DNA of 64,000 nt, from assembly GCA_905220665.1 (NCBI GenBank), contig CAJNAR010000002.1, positions 558,001 to 622,000 of the forward strand, in the 5' to 3' direction. The notes under the pieces are model-generated. The model did not search any database. It saw only the letters and a list, made by a program, of their open reading frames with translations, and was not told the DNA's origin. The stretch comes from Albugo candida. Taxonomy: Eukaryota > Oomycota > Peronosporomycetes > Albuginales > Albuginaceae. Within the stretch, counting starts at the first letter, position 1. Each line of letters starts with the position of its first letter. The translations under genes were made by a program, and so were the position numbers. Shown here one piece after another: positions 21,182 to 33,561 of this stretch.

Positions 21182-24100
21182 CTCTCAATTTGCCGGCTAA
21201 TACATAATCAACCAATTTAGCAGAAACACTTCGAGAGACATCCTTTTCAACCTCTTTCGACCTTTTACCCTCCAACGGAGTGGTTCAAGTCGACATGTCG
21301 ACACAGCTCCCGACTACCGTTCACTTGTAGTGAGTGTCAACGCTTGTGAGTCACCCGGCCTTAGGTGACTGTGTAGTGACATGGAAAGTGTCCTCTACCC
21401 CTGTGTGACGGCCCAGGGTAGTAAAGGTGGTACATATGGTACGCTCACTGACTCGTCGCAAGGCAATGCCAACGAAATCGCAAGTGTGGAAGAATCCAAC
21501 CATCCCACTTTGACAGATATTTCAGGTCCCAGAAGTCCTTTCGCAAGAACAAGTATCAAATTAGAGCACAATACTGCGTGGAGCTCCCAAAATCAAGATC
21601 TTTAGATGTTGCTGCAATATGTGAACTTTATGCTGGAGAGTATCCGTATTGGTCAGTTTGGCCGCCAAAACCGAGGCCGCAAGGCATTTCAAATCGCGGA
21701 AACAATTTTTCAATGCTTTTGGAAACGGGGCGGGCATTGACTCGCATTACCATTTGCAAACTAGTGACATCAATCCTCCATGATGACGCCAGCCCGGCGT
21801 TTGAGTCTCTCCTGATGGTCGTCAGATTGGACAGTCTTTAACTTCCACGGGGGATGTCCGTGTGATGGTTACGTCCAAGGACACATGTGATAAACTGCAG
21901 TGCCGGTGAGGCACCAATCTAGGTGAAAAGTATTCATTTAAATAATACGACACCTCAGTATGTCAATACTATGGGGGTGTTTTCGGTGTTGGTCTTGAGG
22001 TCGAAAGGAAGGGTATGTTGAGCTCGAAAAGAAGTGTAATGTACTTCTTGATACCTTTCGAGAGTGTATTCTTCCGAAGGAGTGGTTATGTTGACGTGGT
22101 GAATTTTCTTCGCGTCCTTCACGTGCCCATAAGCATGTTTGTGTGCTGAGAAGATATGCGAGAAAACCATATTCAGCAAACGAGTCCACCTGGTTCGGGA
22201 ATAATGCTCCTGTTCAGACGGAGCTACAACATTTCGGTTAATGTGGGCCGTACAGCTTTGATTTGGGAGCCTCTGTTACTACCGTGACTGCAGATCCAAA
22301 ACCAAAGAAGAAAACAACAGAACGGCTTCTGTCGGAGCCTCGAAGACCATGGATGGCTTGATTCCGATTCAAAAAAACGTGACAACAATTGTCTAACGGA
22401 AACTATACGATTACATCTCGTTGAAATCGAAGTCTCCTCCGGATATCAAACAACCGGGAACACCGACTATCTCTTCCAATACTATATCTAGAGAACAGCC
22501 TATCTCTACAATGCTTAACGCAACCGGTAGAGCGGGATGGGGATACCAAAATGCAGTTGCTTCGTCACGCGGAAACATCACCGTGTGGATTCATTCCGAC
22601 ATGGTGTCGAAAGCAAGGCCTAGTGCTCTACATGGTTTGGATGTCACGAGTTGCTTCTCGGTACTCGCGACAATGGAGGTGGAGAAAAAGAAATTCGAAG
22701 CAGTTGACAACCCGGACCATGGAACACGCTTTCAAACTAATCCCATAAAAACACGAATGGTAGAAGAAGTCGCCAATTCAAAAGAGGCTGACCATTTCTG
22801 TTCGCAAACGACACAAGAAGGTTTGAAAAACGGAGTGAGCAACCAGACTTGACGAGGTAAGAGAGCTAATGGAAATTGATTTCAAAAATTTCATTCATGC
22901 AATCAGAACGGACAAATTGGTCCCAACGGAGCACACAAGTCGAACATTTGCGCAGGCTGATTCAGTTAGGCACGAATCCAGACAGAATATTCGAGAAAAA
23001 CTGTCAGCAGATCGCTATGAATGGTGTGCTACTTGCCTGTATGGAGTCCAATGACAAAGCATTGGACGATGTTGCGCATCTGCTGGTCAATCGAGTCGTC
23101 GCTACATAGGATTTGAATGAAGGTGTAACGTTTGTGACACTATGGAGTCGACATGCTGATGGGAAAGTTCCATCGAAACGTAATGTGATGTTTCAGAGAA
23201 ATCGCCAATTGGTGGAGGGCGTTGCCGAAAATGGTTCTCGGCTTGTCAAGAATAATGAAAGCTCTAGCTATGATGAAACTCCTACTCGCGTGCACTGCCC
23301 CCACTCTTTCCAGAAATGACGATTGGATTCAATATCTCACTGATTGGCCAGTGATTTGGATTCCGAGCCATAACTGCCGATTATTGCCAACCAATGTCAT
23401 ATTATCGTAACCACGCTAAGAGGTAGGCATCAAGTTTTAGTTGCACTCGTTTGGAGTTAAATGGCAATGGGTTCTCTGTAGTGATATCAACGAGCTCTCC
23501 CTCAAAACTTACTTTTTCCCGGAAGAATAAGCAACACTACACCTTTCAATTCAACATGGTGACCAGAAGTTGACTACTGGTCCACTTCGACGTGAATGCT
23601 AAGGGCTCCACGATTATTTTAGCGTGGAACAATATCCGAGCACTCAAGGTGGATGTCAATGAGTCATAAAATGGTCTCCTTTTATGTATCACGTCTTATG
23701 AGAGCACTCCATTTGTTTTGTACAAGAAACCAACTTTTACGATCACAACGAACTGGAATCATTTTAGTTTTTATTGCATGTACATGTACATCACAAATGT
23801 TGCTCAATGACCACAAGAGTGCTTTTCTACACCCAGCTCAAAATCGCAGTGCTGGTGTTATGACAGTCCTTCGTTCCAAATTTTCTCGGTTGTAAAAAGG
23901 CTATAGAACTCACCGAACGAAGCGTTCGAAATCGCTATTTGATTTATGGTCTTATGCTACGGTGTATATTCACATTGTATATGCAACAGTCAGGGCCCAG
24001 GAAAGCGTTCTTTTCTTTGATTTATTGCTTTCCAACACTCAATACATCTCGTCTTTGATGATTTTGAAACCCCACTAGATCCATCTATTGATCTTTCGAG

Positions 24101-25161
24101 TGGTGCAACATCTTGCCATAAACCAAGTCGATTAACTTGTTTTGAATGGCTTTCGCCGTTGGGTGTGGTAGACGCCTGGCGAATCCAACATCCGACTGAG
24201 AAAGTATCGATGTCGGAACAGCTATTTCATATGCTATACAAAACCCTCTGCATATTTTATGTGGGAGATTATCTGGCACAAATTGTAATTTCTGCAAATC
24301 CAACTCAATTTCCGGAGGGAGGATAATAAAAAACTTTTCTTTGTAACTATTTCAATATACTTCAGTTGTCGAAGCAATCGTATCAGAAGCGAATAACGTG
24401 CTCGGACAATTGCGGACAACTTTGGATCCCGAAAAAATTGGGATAGTTGCAAGAAGCAAATCAAATAACAGATTCAAGGAATTGAGAAAAAGATCTTATA
24501 AGATAGCCGACAAGATGTTGAGTCTAGCCAGCGTGTTGTGGAAGCCGTAGCATCTCGATATCGCACTCACGACAGTAATCAGTCACGGCGTTTTTACGAA
24601 TCGAGTCTGGGACAATTTAGAATTTCGGTCGAAATCAATGCCAATACAACCAACATGAAAGCTTTTATCATCACGTCACGCATATGGAGAACTATGATAA
24701 AAATTCTTTTCGCTCTCCGGATAGCTCTTGTCGCCGTGTGCGGACTGAAAAAATGTGACGAAAAAATATGGCACCGTGCCATCAAACCCAAGGGAAATTA
24801 TTGACGAATTCAATATCATTAGGGTGCATTTATTAGACATCTCTATAGCTCCGATAACGACTCAGCTCATCCATGCGAAACAAATAAAAATAAGCAACTT
24901 TATTCGATTTAGGTTTCCCTTGCGTCAGAATAGTGACCGTCTCTCAACTCACTCGATTACGACCGAGATGGCGGCATCGATCAAGCACATGGGAAGGCGT
25001 TCTTCTACAGGTATGAATGGACTGCCAGCTGCATTTTATCAGCTTGATCCGGAAAGGTTTGTTGAGTGTCTATAAATATCTTGTTTTGGAAGAGGTATCT
25101 TACTTCAATCACAACGCAACTCAGCTATCAACTTCTTATGCAAAAAGGATCGCGAGGTGAA
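21182..25161 (+). mobile_element. LINE copy 2, 3'-truncated and decayed
   Basis: This begins with the same leader as copy 1 (CTCAATTTGCCGGCTA) and continues through ORF1-like sequence (21.3-23.5 kb, for example LMEIDFKNFIHAIRTDKLV near 22.87 kb), endonuclease remnants (23.6-24.3 kb, TEKVSMSEQLFHM) and the start of the reverse transcriptase (MAASIKHMGRRSSTGMNGLP at 24.97 kb). It ends abruptly near 25161, within the segment equivalent to KKGSRGDPG of copy 1. Stops and frame changes are frequent. The 3' half is missing, so the break is by deletion or later rearrangement, not by ordinary LINE truncation. Confidence 0.85.
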
Positions 25162-27497
25162 GAGTTTCAGTCAAAAAAATCTGGCAGGTTCATTAAACCA
25201 CTGGAGTACCATTAAAGGAAAAAATAAACCATTTTAAAGACTTACTAGGATGATGGTTCCTTCTTGTATAGACAACAAGGTTTCAGTTTGTATCAGTATC
25301 ACTGTAAACATGAATTTATTTTTGAGCCATAAGGGTATCCCAGAGTACCGAAGTTCAACTTTGTCAAATTGCAGCACTTGTCGATACATTTGGTAGCATT
25401 AATCCACGATATTGCTAGAGCGATAAATATCCGGGGCGATGTATCAGCCGTACGGGATGACCCCGTGCCTATATTTCTGCAATTGTGCACACGCAGAGGT
25501 AGCCGATGTGATAGAAAAAATGCGATAAATTGAAAACTATATCCAGACTAGAATAGCAGGTCTGGCATCGTGTTAACTTCGATGCTTGATTCCGATGAAG
25601 ATAGAAGAAAGTCTAGATCAAGTTCCATCACCGTAACACGCATCTTCGAAGGGGGAATGACGTAGGATAGACAAGTATTGCTTCGATTTTTACAGATATT
25701 CAAGATCGACTAGTTTGTGCATTCCTTTGTTCGATGTAACCAATTTCATTCGTGCGAGAAATCACGGCATCAAACTTACGTATCAGATGACGACGATAAA
25801 AATCCTATTGGAACTGAAGAAAGATGCAAGCATCTTAATAAAGATGTGCTTATATTATCGAGTAGTTAGATAAAACATGTACAGAGTACGCCGGAAGAAG
25901 CTCTCCTTGCAAACATTGCAATGAGATTACAAGTTTGGATGTTTCCCAGAGAACTCTTCAAGTTCATCAAATATGATGTAATCAACAACGATCCGTTCAG
26001 CTGCATTTGTCTGATACCGACCCGTTAGCAGACTCGATGAAAGCCGTATATTTCTTGCTAAAATGGTTTCTAACTCTGCCTGTTTTCCTGATATATATTT
26101 TCAGACCAAGAAACTGATTATAAAAGGATTCCTTTCGTCAATTCAGTGGGCACTTGGATCACTCCATCACTTTATCAGCCAATACATCATGCGCGCATAT
26201 ATACTGGCTGAACGAGCGAAGAGAAAGGTACTTAAATGTACAAGGGTACTTCCTAGAGAATATAGAACGCAGCCAGATAAGAGACCCTATATTGTATTTT
26301 AATACTGTCACCATTCACATAAGTCGATAGAACAATCCACACCGAGAGCTTCTGAGAATACGCGATCTACATTCAAACTGGAGTTTCATCTGTTTGCATC
26401 CATTGATGCGTTCATTGTGGCTACATATAGGAATCGAATAAATTAAAGATAAAGAGCAGATAAATTGAGTACGTGACTGAAGTAGTGCGATTCAAGTGAA
26501 GGAGTACAAGGAGTACAATGATTATAAAATGAACGTAACAAGCTGTTGAGCATCTATGCCACAAGCAGAGAAGTATTGTTCACGTCATCTCCACACAAGA
26601 ATCCTAGCTTTTTGAAAGCCTATTTTGATGAGTTTCATCTCGCCGATGACCAGTATATTCGATTTGATCTGAACAGAGCGGCATTTGAAAATCTATGCAC
26701 ATGATTTACTACTAGTGTAGCAATTCATCCATTTCTTGTGTTTCCTTAGTTTTTCTCCAATGCTTTCTATATCACTACTCTCTTCTCTGAACATCTACAT
26801 ACTTTTCCCTAGACACACTACTTTGTTGCTCAAGTAACTGAACAGGCAATGACAACCTTCGCTTTCAACCGGGCTACAAATGCGTCACAACTCAAGTTCA
26901 ATTATGATTCGACAAGACATGTTCTTCTTTCTGCATCTCAACTTTGATCAAATGAATTACTACATGGCGCTCGGGTCTCTGACCACGAGTCTTTGATATT
27001 AGTTGCACTTGAAATAGGAGGACATGTCTTCGAGCTTAACGGAATGATAGCTTTACACCCGCATCAGATATATATATCTCATTTTGTATTCGCCCCGAGA
27101 TGAGATGAATTGGAAGTTCCTATAAATGACTCAAACATTTGTAGATTTCAAGCTTCTTTCCACGGATAAGGTTCACCTTCGCGTCGACGCGTACTGATTG
27201 TGCTCCTGGATGAGGATTCATGACATATGTTTCAACAGCGGTATTTTCCAATTGATTAAATCTGTTTTTATCACGTCACAGCTTGTTAAAAAATGTCTTT
27301 TCGCGACGTCACTTCTAACGCGCGAAATGCTGTGATGTTCAAGTTGCACGTTAGGCCTTCATAATCAACTTCAAAATTACACCGCGTTTCGACTCAGAAA
27401 TGCACTCATTCCATCCCACCTCTATGCATTCGCTCTTCATCTTTTTCGTCGATTTCATCATCGTCTTTTCCTCTTTGTGATAGCATCAAGGATTTGA
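25162..27497. other. Intergenic, orphan CCG upstream-like sequence
   Basis: No gene is recognised. The segment 26160-26460 shares stretches with the upstream regions of CCG copies (TTTATCAGCCAATACATCAT, ATACGCGATCTAC, CATTGTGGCTACATATAGG; compare 15.1-15.6, 19.75-19.9 and 30.8 kb) in the orientation of a minus-strand gene, but no CCG coding sequence follows on that side. A 79-codon plus-strand ORF (26063-26302) overlaps it and is not supported. The rest is AT-rich and unassigned. Confidence 0.4.
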
Positions 27498-27752
27498 TTA
27501 CAAAAAGAAATCTAAATTTAGCAGATCCTTATAGGCGTTGATGCGCTGAGGTAAGTCTTCCATCGCATATATTTCAATAGCTTTACAAGCCAATTTGGCA
27601 ACGATGCTGATGTGATATGCCAGAGATATGGGTATCCTTATTTCTTTTTTATAGCTTTGAATAATACTATCTTTAACGTCGTTTATCACAATCCATTCGC
27701 TTATCTTTGTATTCATTTCTACCGGGTCAATTCCCAACGAATCAATAATCAT
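27498..27752 (-). CDS. Hypothetical short ORF
   Basis: This is an ATG-started ORF of 84 codons with a balanced composition and several acidic and aliphatic residues (for example KISEWIVINDVKDSIIQS). There is no signal peptide, no recognisable domain and no close relative noticed elsewhere in the window. It stands alone in a 3.8-kb stretch between transposon and CCG sequence. It may be a remnant of a larger gene or a chance ORF. Confidence 0.2.
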   Translation of the reverse strand: MIIDSLGIDPVEMNTKISEWIVINDVKDSIIQSYKKEIRIPISLAYHISIVAKLACKAIEIYAMEDLPQRINAYKDLLNLDFFL

Positions 27753-28968
27753 TATAGCGTCTACAGTTAGTCTCAGTATAGGATTTCTTTATTTTCTGAT
27801 CATAAGGGATGTCCTGCGCTCGTAGATCAAGACACTTCAATTATCGCTCTCAGAATCAAAACAGTATCTAAGAAAGGCTTTAGCTAACAGAGCATTCTCA
27901 TGATCCTGCAGGGAACATAATAGAAAGACGAATCAGCATTCCTAGCGTTTATTTTGTTGTTCCATAAGATAGAAAGTTGCTGTGATGAAAATATTCTGTC
28001 TCTTAAACGGTAGGTAAAATGCAGCGCCACTGCAGCCAAATTTGAATAAAGCGACGAACATGCAGAGTGTCGTGCACATCAGCATATACATAAGATATAA
28101 ATGAGCAGGGAAAACGACTACCACAGTCAGACCATACTTATTGACTCAAGATTGTATGTAACATATTTTGAATCTGGCAACAGAGTATGACCAACCCAAC
28201 ATTGTCTCAGTTTGATAAATGTAAGAGTGGAAAGAGGCGATGAAGAATCGGTATGGTGCAGCACGAACACGAAAAAGTCTTATCTGGCTGGGTGCGCTCC
28301 ATTTTTTACTAGATCAGCTATAGCATTGTTGGAACACGTAATCAGGATCGTCGAGCAAAACTATGCAGATGTGTGGATTCTTTCTCACAGAAAATGACTA
28401 AGAATGCGGGACACATATGCTTACATTGAGAAGAGTTGGGTAAGCGTTCGAGAGATTCGCAATGACGTTCGATAGCGGAAATGATACAGCGAAAATCTTT
28501 TCTATGTGATCGCGTTCAATATTTCAGAGTATTGAGATTCGTGAGACAAAGGTTTCGGAACAGTAATGACTTGGGAACGTTTGTATTGATGGCCGCAATG
28601 GTTGGATGCAATACATCAAGGCGGGTAGATAACCAAAGATTTCGCTTTTATGTATATATGGGAGTAGTGACAGTATGATAATGTATTTCTTTTCCTTCAA
28701 ATGTAGAAAGCCTCGCAATAAATTCAAAGCCAGAGTCATAGCGTAGTCAGGCATGTTACCCCTGCTAGATTTTGGGAATGGTAAAGATTGCATGGTGGTG
28801 GGTTTGTTTCTACAAAGTTTGATAATAACTCGCAGAGAACTCAATGAAGACCTAACAAAGAATCCAAGCTGATCTATAGCTCTCCGGATTTCTAGAAGCC
28901 TAGTCAAACATACTCGCTTTAGCAGGAGTCCATTTCATGCGGAAGCGACTAGCTTTGCATCATGCGAA
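27753..28968. other. Intergenic with repeated-block relic
   Basis: At 28250-28400 the minus strand carries the repeated block (CIVLLDDPD in one frame, NNAIADLVKNGAHPA in the next). About 150 bases downstream on that strand an ORF starts ATG with a strongly hydrophobic run (28124-27942, 60 codons, includes LYLMYMLMCTTLCMFVALF), placed like the hydrophobic start at 3099 relative to its block. It could be a decayed small secreted or membrane protein; no firm call is made. Confidence 0.35.
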
Positions 28969-30594
28969 CCTTCTTTTAATTGAATCCGAAGACATCGGTC
29001 GAATCATTGAGATATCCAACACTTGCCCACCATCCATTTCTAAAGTTCCACACCTTTTCTGACAAGTAGATTCTTCTGGAAAACCTACCATCCAAAATAA
29101 CGGAGGTGTACAAAGGTAAGTTCAAATTGAAATTTATCAATGGTAGAGCATAATTGACGCAAATCTGTGATTATAATATCCAACCTTGAGGTCAAGCAAG
29201 TAAAGCATGCTATGTTGGGAGTTACCGGGCGTCCTGTAGTGACTAAATGTCTGATATTTGGAAATGAGGGCGCCATGCTATCATATATACGCCTGGAAGA
29301 TGGCATATGAAAAGAGTGACAAAATTGGTTTGGAATAAAAGTCACTTTCTTGCAAAGCTTCGCCCCTAACTCTGATCCAAATGAAATGCATCCAGACATG
29401 GTGTACAAGGCTTTTTCCGAAAAAAACAAAAAATCAATGCTTGAAAGGATTCTCGCATCATTTTAAGATACACGCTCCAAGCAAACCTTACACCACTCGC
29501 GCTTTCCCAGCTCATGTTCTACCCACATACAACTTGAAGTTTGCGGTATAAGCATTGTTTCCTGGACGGCTTCTTTCTTCTTGAGATCTCTTTGTACCAT
29601 ATTGTAGTAGATCTTGCCTTGGAGAGGTGAAATTCCAGTACTATTTCTAAAAGAGGTTTATACACCATTTTTTTGGGTGAAAAGCGATCTGTCCGCAAGT
29701 ATGTGCACACTGATAAATCTTGTGTGCCTCCTTCACGATATCCTTCATAGCCATACTCGATGGTGGATAGAGAAGCCACTATTGCCATTCCAGATGAAAC
29801 ATAAGACATACAAGCAAGCCATTCTCTTCTTTGTTCGTGACTTGTGAATAACTGGATGCATTGTGGCGTCCATTTCAAAGTCCGATGAATAGCTGTTACT
29901 GCAGAAGCCAATTGATGGGGACCTGTATAGTCAACCGAATTGGGAACAATGATATGGTCTAACGAATACAAAAAAGGCGAGGATAGTTTTTCGACCAGAT
30001 AATCACAATATTCAGCACCAAATTCGAATATAATTCCACTGCATAGACCTGAAAATGAACAAGGCTCGAAAATGTTGCGGCGATGTGTGTGAAGTACATG
30101 CAAATAGTGTTCCTTGTCACCATTGTAATGAGTTGTAATTTCTGTATGCCTTCGGAGCCGCTCGTCATTCTGAGACAGATGCCGCAATCAAAACTCGTTT
30201 GCACACTTGTGAGAATGCACAGCGGCTTCAGCTGTCGATTTACTGCAACTCCTAGATTCGATGAAGATGGCAGGGACTCCACATGCTCAAGAATCGTCAC
30301 TGTGACGGAGCCTCATTTAGTTTCATGCCGACAGTCAACTTTTGCGCTCACAAAAGAACACGCCTGACCAGATGCTTGGAATTTTGCTGTGGTAAACTGC
30401 GAAGTCGAGTCGTGCGTAGAGATAGACGTCAGTGAAAGACGATCCAGTCCGGCAATATCTACCAGGCAGGACTGGCACTGGCTTAGGTAACTTTTGTAAG
30501 TGAATTTTATGGTGATTATTCCTCGCTGGTTGGCCGCAGTAACCGTGTCTAGAAGCCATAGAAATGAGAATAGAAGCCAATGTTGATGCACCAT
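28969..30594 (-). pseudogene. CCG-family secreted protein, broken (copy D)
   Basis: The ATG at 30594 begins MVHQHWLLFSFLWLLD, a good signal peptide; an in-frame ATG at 30624 adds ten residues. Motif 1 (CQSCLVDIAG) is intact. The frame meets TGA at about 30313 exactly where relatives have the cysteine of V-A-C-G-S, so one base change of a Cys codon made the stop. Motif 2 (CGICLRMTSG) follows in the same frame; a frame change near 30130 leads to the FEPCSFSGLC region (30187-29519). Motif 3 has lost its first cysteine (WLACMSYVSSG). The equivalent of motif 4 is poorly preserved, CFTCLTSRLD is at 29200, and the end (DISMIRPMSSDSIK) reaches 28969. The charged tail of copies A and B is absent. Confidence 0.88.
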
Positions 30595-30685
30595 GATCCG
30601 ACAACTCAGAAGTGAGAGATACATTTGAACGTCGGCAAACCCTGTAAGTTGTCGGCTCCTTCAGACCAGTTGTTTCGTTGTGAAA

Positions 30686-30698
30686 GCTGTGTACTGTA
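30686..30698 (-). promoter_or_regulatory. Conserved upstream box of CCG copy D
   Basis: The minus strand reads TACAGTACACAGC, a diverged form of the TACAGTACGCTA box, about 92 nt upstream of the ATG. The second shared stretch, AACTGGTCTGAAGGAGCC, follows at 30655-30672. Its equivalents lie at 42303-42320 and near 62499. Confidence 0.45.
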
Positions 30699-30699
30699 C

Positions 30700-31294
30700 A
30701 TTTTTACGGAATCAATTGGTATGCATTTCTATACTGACTTTACTAGGTGAAAATGAGGAGCAATATTGGTCGATTGTAATCAAGACAGACAGTCGCTTTT
30801 ATCAACCAATAAAATGAAATCATGGGAAAGAAGCGTTTATGGAAGTTGTACTCCTAAACTCTGCTGTGTCAATCTAAATAGAGAAGAGTGATTTTGTACT
30901 CCAGTATATGCTCCAGCTTTTAAAATGTGCGTTCAGGTTGTGCAATGAATATGCGAAGGCAAACACGAATCGCTTACGTTAATGAGAAGAACCAATGCAA
31001 AACAGAATTTTGGAAATGCACCTATGGTGCGACTCCCCCAAAACCAACATTTTTTTGTTTCAATTTCGGGCAATTTTTTTTTAACAAATCCAAGGAGTTT
31101 TGTGAATTAACCAAAGCTATTTTTCGAATATGTTCATTTCAATTTGATTTTTTTGCAATTTAAATTATTTCAAGTATTATTTCAAGTTAATTTTTGAAAA
31201 TAAGAATGTTGATTTGAGTATAGTCGGTAAGATTCTGCGCGTATTATCGAATTAAACAAAAAAAGTCGGAAAAAAATCAAATTTTTTTCTTATA
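30700..31294. other. CCG upstream region and AT-rich spacer
   Basis: 30700-30900 is shared with the other CCG upstream regions (TTTTATCAACCAATAAAATG). The rest, 30900-31294, is very T- and A-rich and carries no recognisable gene; a 78-codon plus-strand ORF at 30927 has no support. Confidence 0.45.
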
Positions 31295-33561
31295 ATGGCT
31301 CCTCCCAAAAAAGGAGGCTGGCCCTATTAGCCAACTTGCACCAAGCCAACAACAAGAAGAGGCAGCTTCAGGCACAGAAAGAAAAGCCGGAAGAGGTGAA
31401 GGCAGCAGAGGAGTTCGACTGTCAGAGCCCCACGCCAGACTGGAATGGAGAGGAGGAAGAGGTAGAGGAAGAGGAAGAGGAAGAGGAAGATAAAAGTGAA
31501 GGTAAAGAGGAAGAATACCGGCTGGAAACAGACATAGCTCAGCTACAAAAGATAATTGCTGCTATCCAGGCTCAGCTGGAGAAGGAAAAGAGGGGAAGAA
31601 GAAGAGATCTTCTACCTATAAAAGTGAGCTGGCTTCTTTTGCCAAAAACTTTCTTTACCCTCTAGCTCTTTACATATCTTGTCAGAGAACTCATGAACTA
31701 TCAAGTGAAGGAGGGAGAAGTATGCCAAGGAGAATAACCTGCAGAGGCTGGACATCTACTTCAAACCAGCAGGTCAGCAGCCATCAGCAACTAAAAGAAA
31801 GGAGCCGGTCATTGCATTAGAAGATGAGAGTAGTGAGCAGCAAGGAGAAGAGGGAGAAGACGAATACAGGATGGAAGAGGACATTATCGGTTTGAAGGAA
31901 GGGCTGAAAGGCATACAGAACCAGAAAAGAAGCTGAGGAAAATTCCCACCTTATCTTGTTTTAAACGTTATGGTCATGCTCCAGTATCTGGAAGAACGGC
32001 TATACCAGGGCATGAGAAAGAGGAAAACGTCAGCTACTGCAGCCAACCACAAACTGCACAAGACGTCAGACTGGGCCTGCAGGAACGTTGGGCTTCGGGT
32101 AGATCGGTACTTGGTCAGCAAAGCCCTTCCAACACATCAGCAAGGCCGACATTCAAAATGAAGAGAGATAGATCCAGGCAGACCTTGATATCAAGAAGAA
32201 GTGTCTGTCATGGATGATGAGGAGGAAGGTTAATGAAAGATCGCCCAAAGAGCTCCAAATGGTCCTCCAAAACACCATTTTCCCAAAGGTCCTGGGAGAG
32301 AAGGAGCAGAAGATCAGGTACTTGACAGTGGTCAAGTACCTTAAGATCTGGGGATTGAAAAAAAAGAAAATGGGAAAGCAGCTGTATATGGACGGTCATG
32401 AAAGGGAGGATGTGGTGAAATATAGAGAGGTTTGGTCAAACAGGATGATGAAGTACAAAACGAAGATGGATGAGTGGACTGGAGAGGAGATGGATGTGTT
32501 GGTGGAGGGCAAGGTAGAAGTGTGGGACAACAAATATGTGCATGTGACGCATGATGAGTCTACCCCTAACAGCAACGATGGAAGAGAGGAGTTCTGGGTA
32601 GAAGAAGGCGATAATTAGATGAGGAAAAAAGGACCTAGGGGTCAATCATGATCAGTGACTTTATGTACCCGTGCCATGGGCCCATAAAAGTCACTCATCA
32701 GCAAGCGACGGAGAATGGGCTCACTTCACCATCAGCCAGAGAGATCATCAAGGCAGGCAAGAACAGCGATGGCTGGTGAAAAAGTGAAGACATGGTAAGG
32801 CAACTCGATGAGAAGGCCATCCCCATTTTCAACATTCTTCATCCAGGATGTATTGGTGAGGTTGCTTGCTCTGAACGCTCTGGTGGCTGGCAGGATGACT
32901 CTCAAGCCCAAGAAGGAGAAAACATACCAATACAAAGATGGATGGTACATCATCGATTACCATAAAATCTGGCAATTCTATGGTTTACCCACAATGGAAA
33001 GATTTAATTAAAGGGAATCGATACGGTAAGCTTTCTTTTCTGTGCTTTGAAGATCTCACTGATGCAATTTCACTACTGACGTTGATCTCTCACAGGTGCT
33101 GAAGGAAAGCGGGATCGGGCCTCCTCCCAACGTAAATTGGAATCTGGATTGCCTTTCTAAGGCATTGCCTCCAACAAATGACTGCTGCTAGAGGCACGCC
33201 TTGATGGCTTAGCCCGATTTTGCTGAACAGGATTCAGCCCTGGAGATGGAGATGAAGCAGGCAGGACACGTTATTGAAGGTTACCCCAAAAACCACTGTG
33301 AGTGCAAAGTCATCGAGAGGTACTGGGGAGCCGCCAAGAAAGCAGCTCGGAATCAGTGTAACTATAATTTCACCTCGACTTTGAGAGAAGCTCCCTGGTA
33401 TCCTCGATGGAGTGAGCATGAAGGAAATTCGGAAGTACGCTCGAACATCCTGGAGATACATCGAAATGTATAGCAAAGGCAAGGATGGCGTTGAGGCGGA
33501 GAAGGTTGAGCGGGACAGACGGAAGATGAAATCGCACCGACGTCTACGCGTCAAGGATTGA
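31295..33561 (+). pseudogene. DDE transposase relic, fungal/oomycete dispersed type
   Basis: An ATG at 31295 (MAPPKKGGWPY, then a stop) and shifted frames carry a transposase of a kind common in basidiomycete, Rhizophagus and oomycete genomes. The N-terminal part is acidic and coiled-coil-like (31336-31665, long Glu run). 32214-32618 contains LYMDGHEREDVVKYREVW and YVHVTHDEST, whose D is the likely first catalytic residue, then SNDG. 32808-33011 contains NALVAGRMTLKPKK and KDGWYIIDY. 33246-33473 contains KVIERYWGAAKKAARNQCNY, with the probable catalytic E, and the end RKYARTSWRYIEMYSKGK reaches 33561. At least five breaks make it inactive. I recognise the family by its motifs but cannot name its superfamily with certainty. 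Confidence 0.8.
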
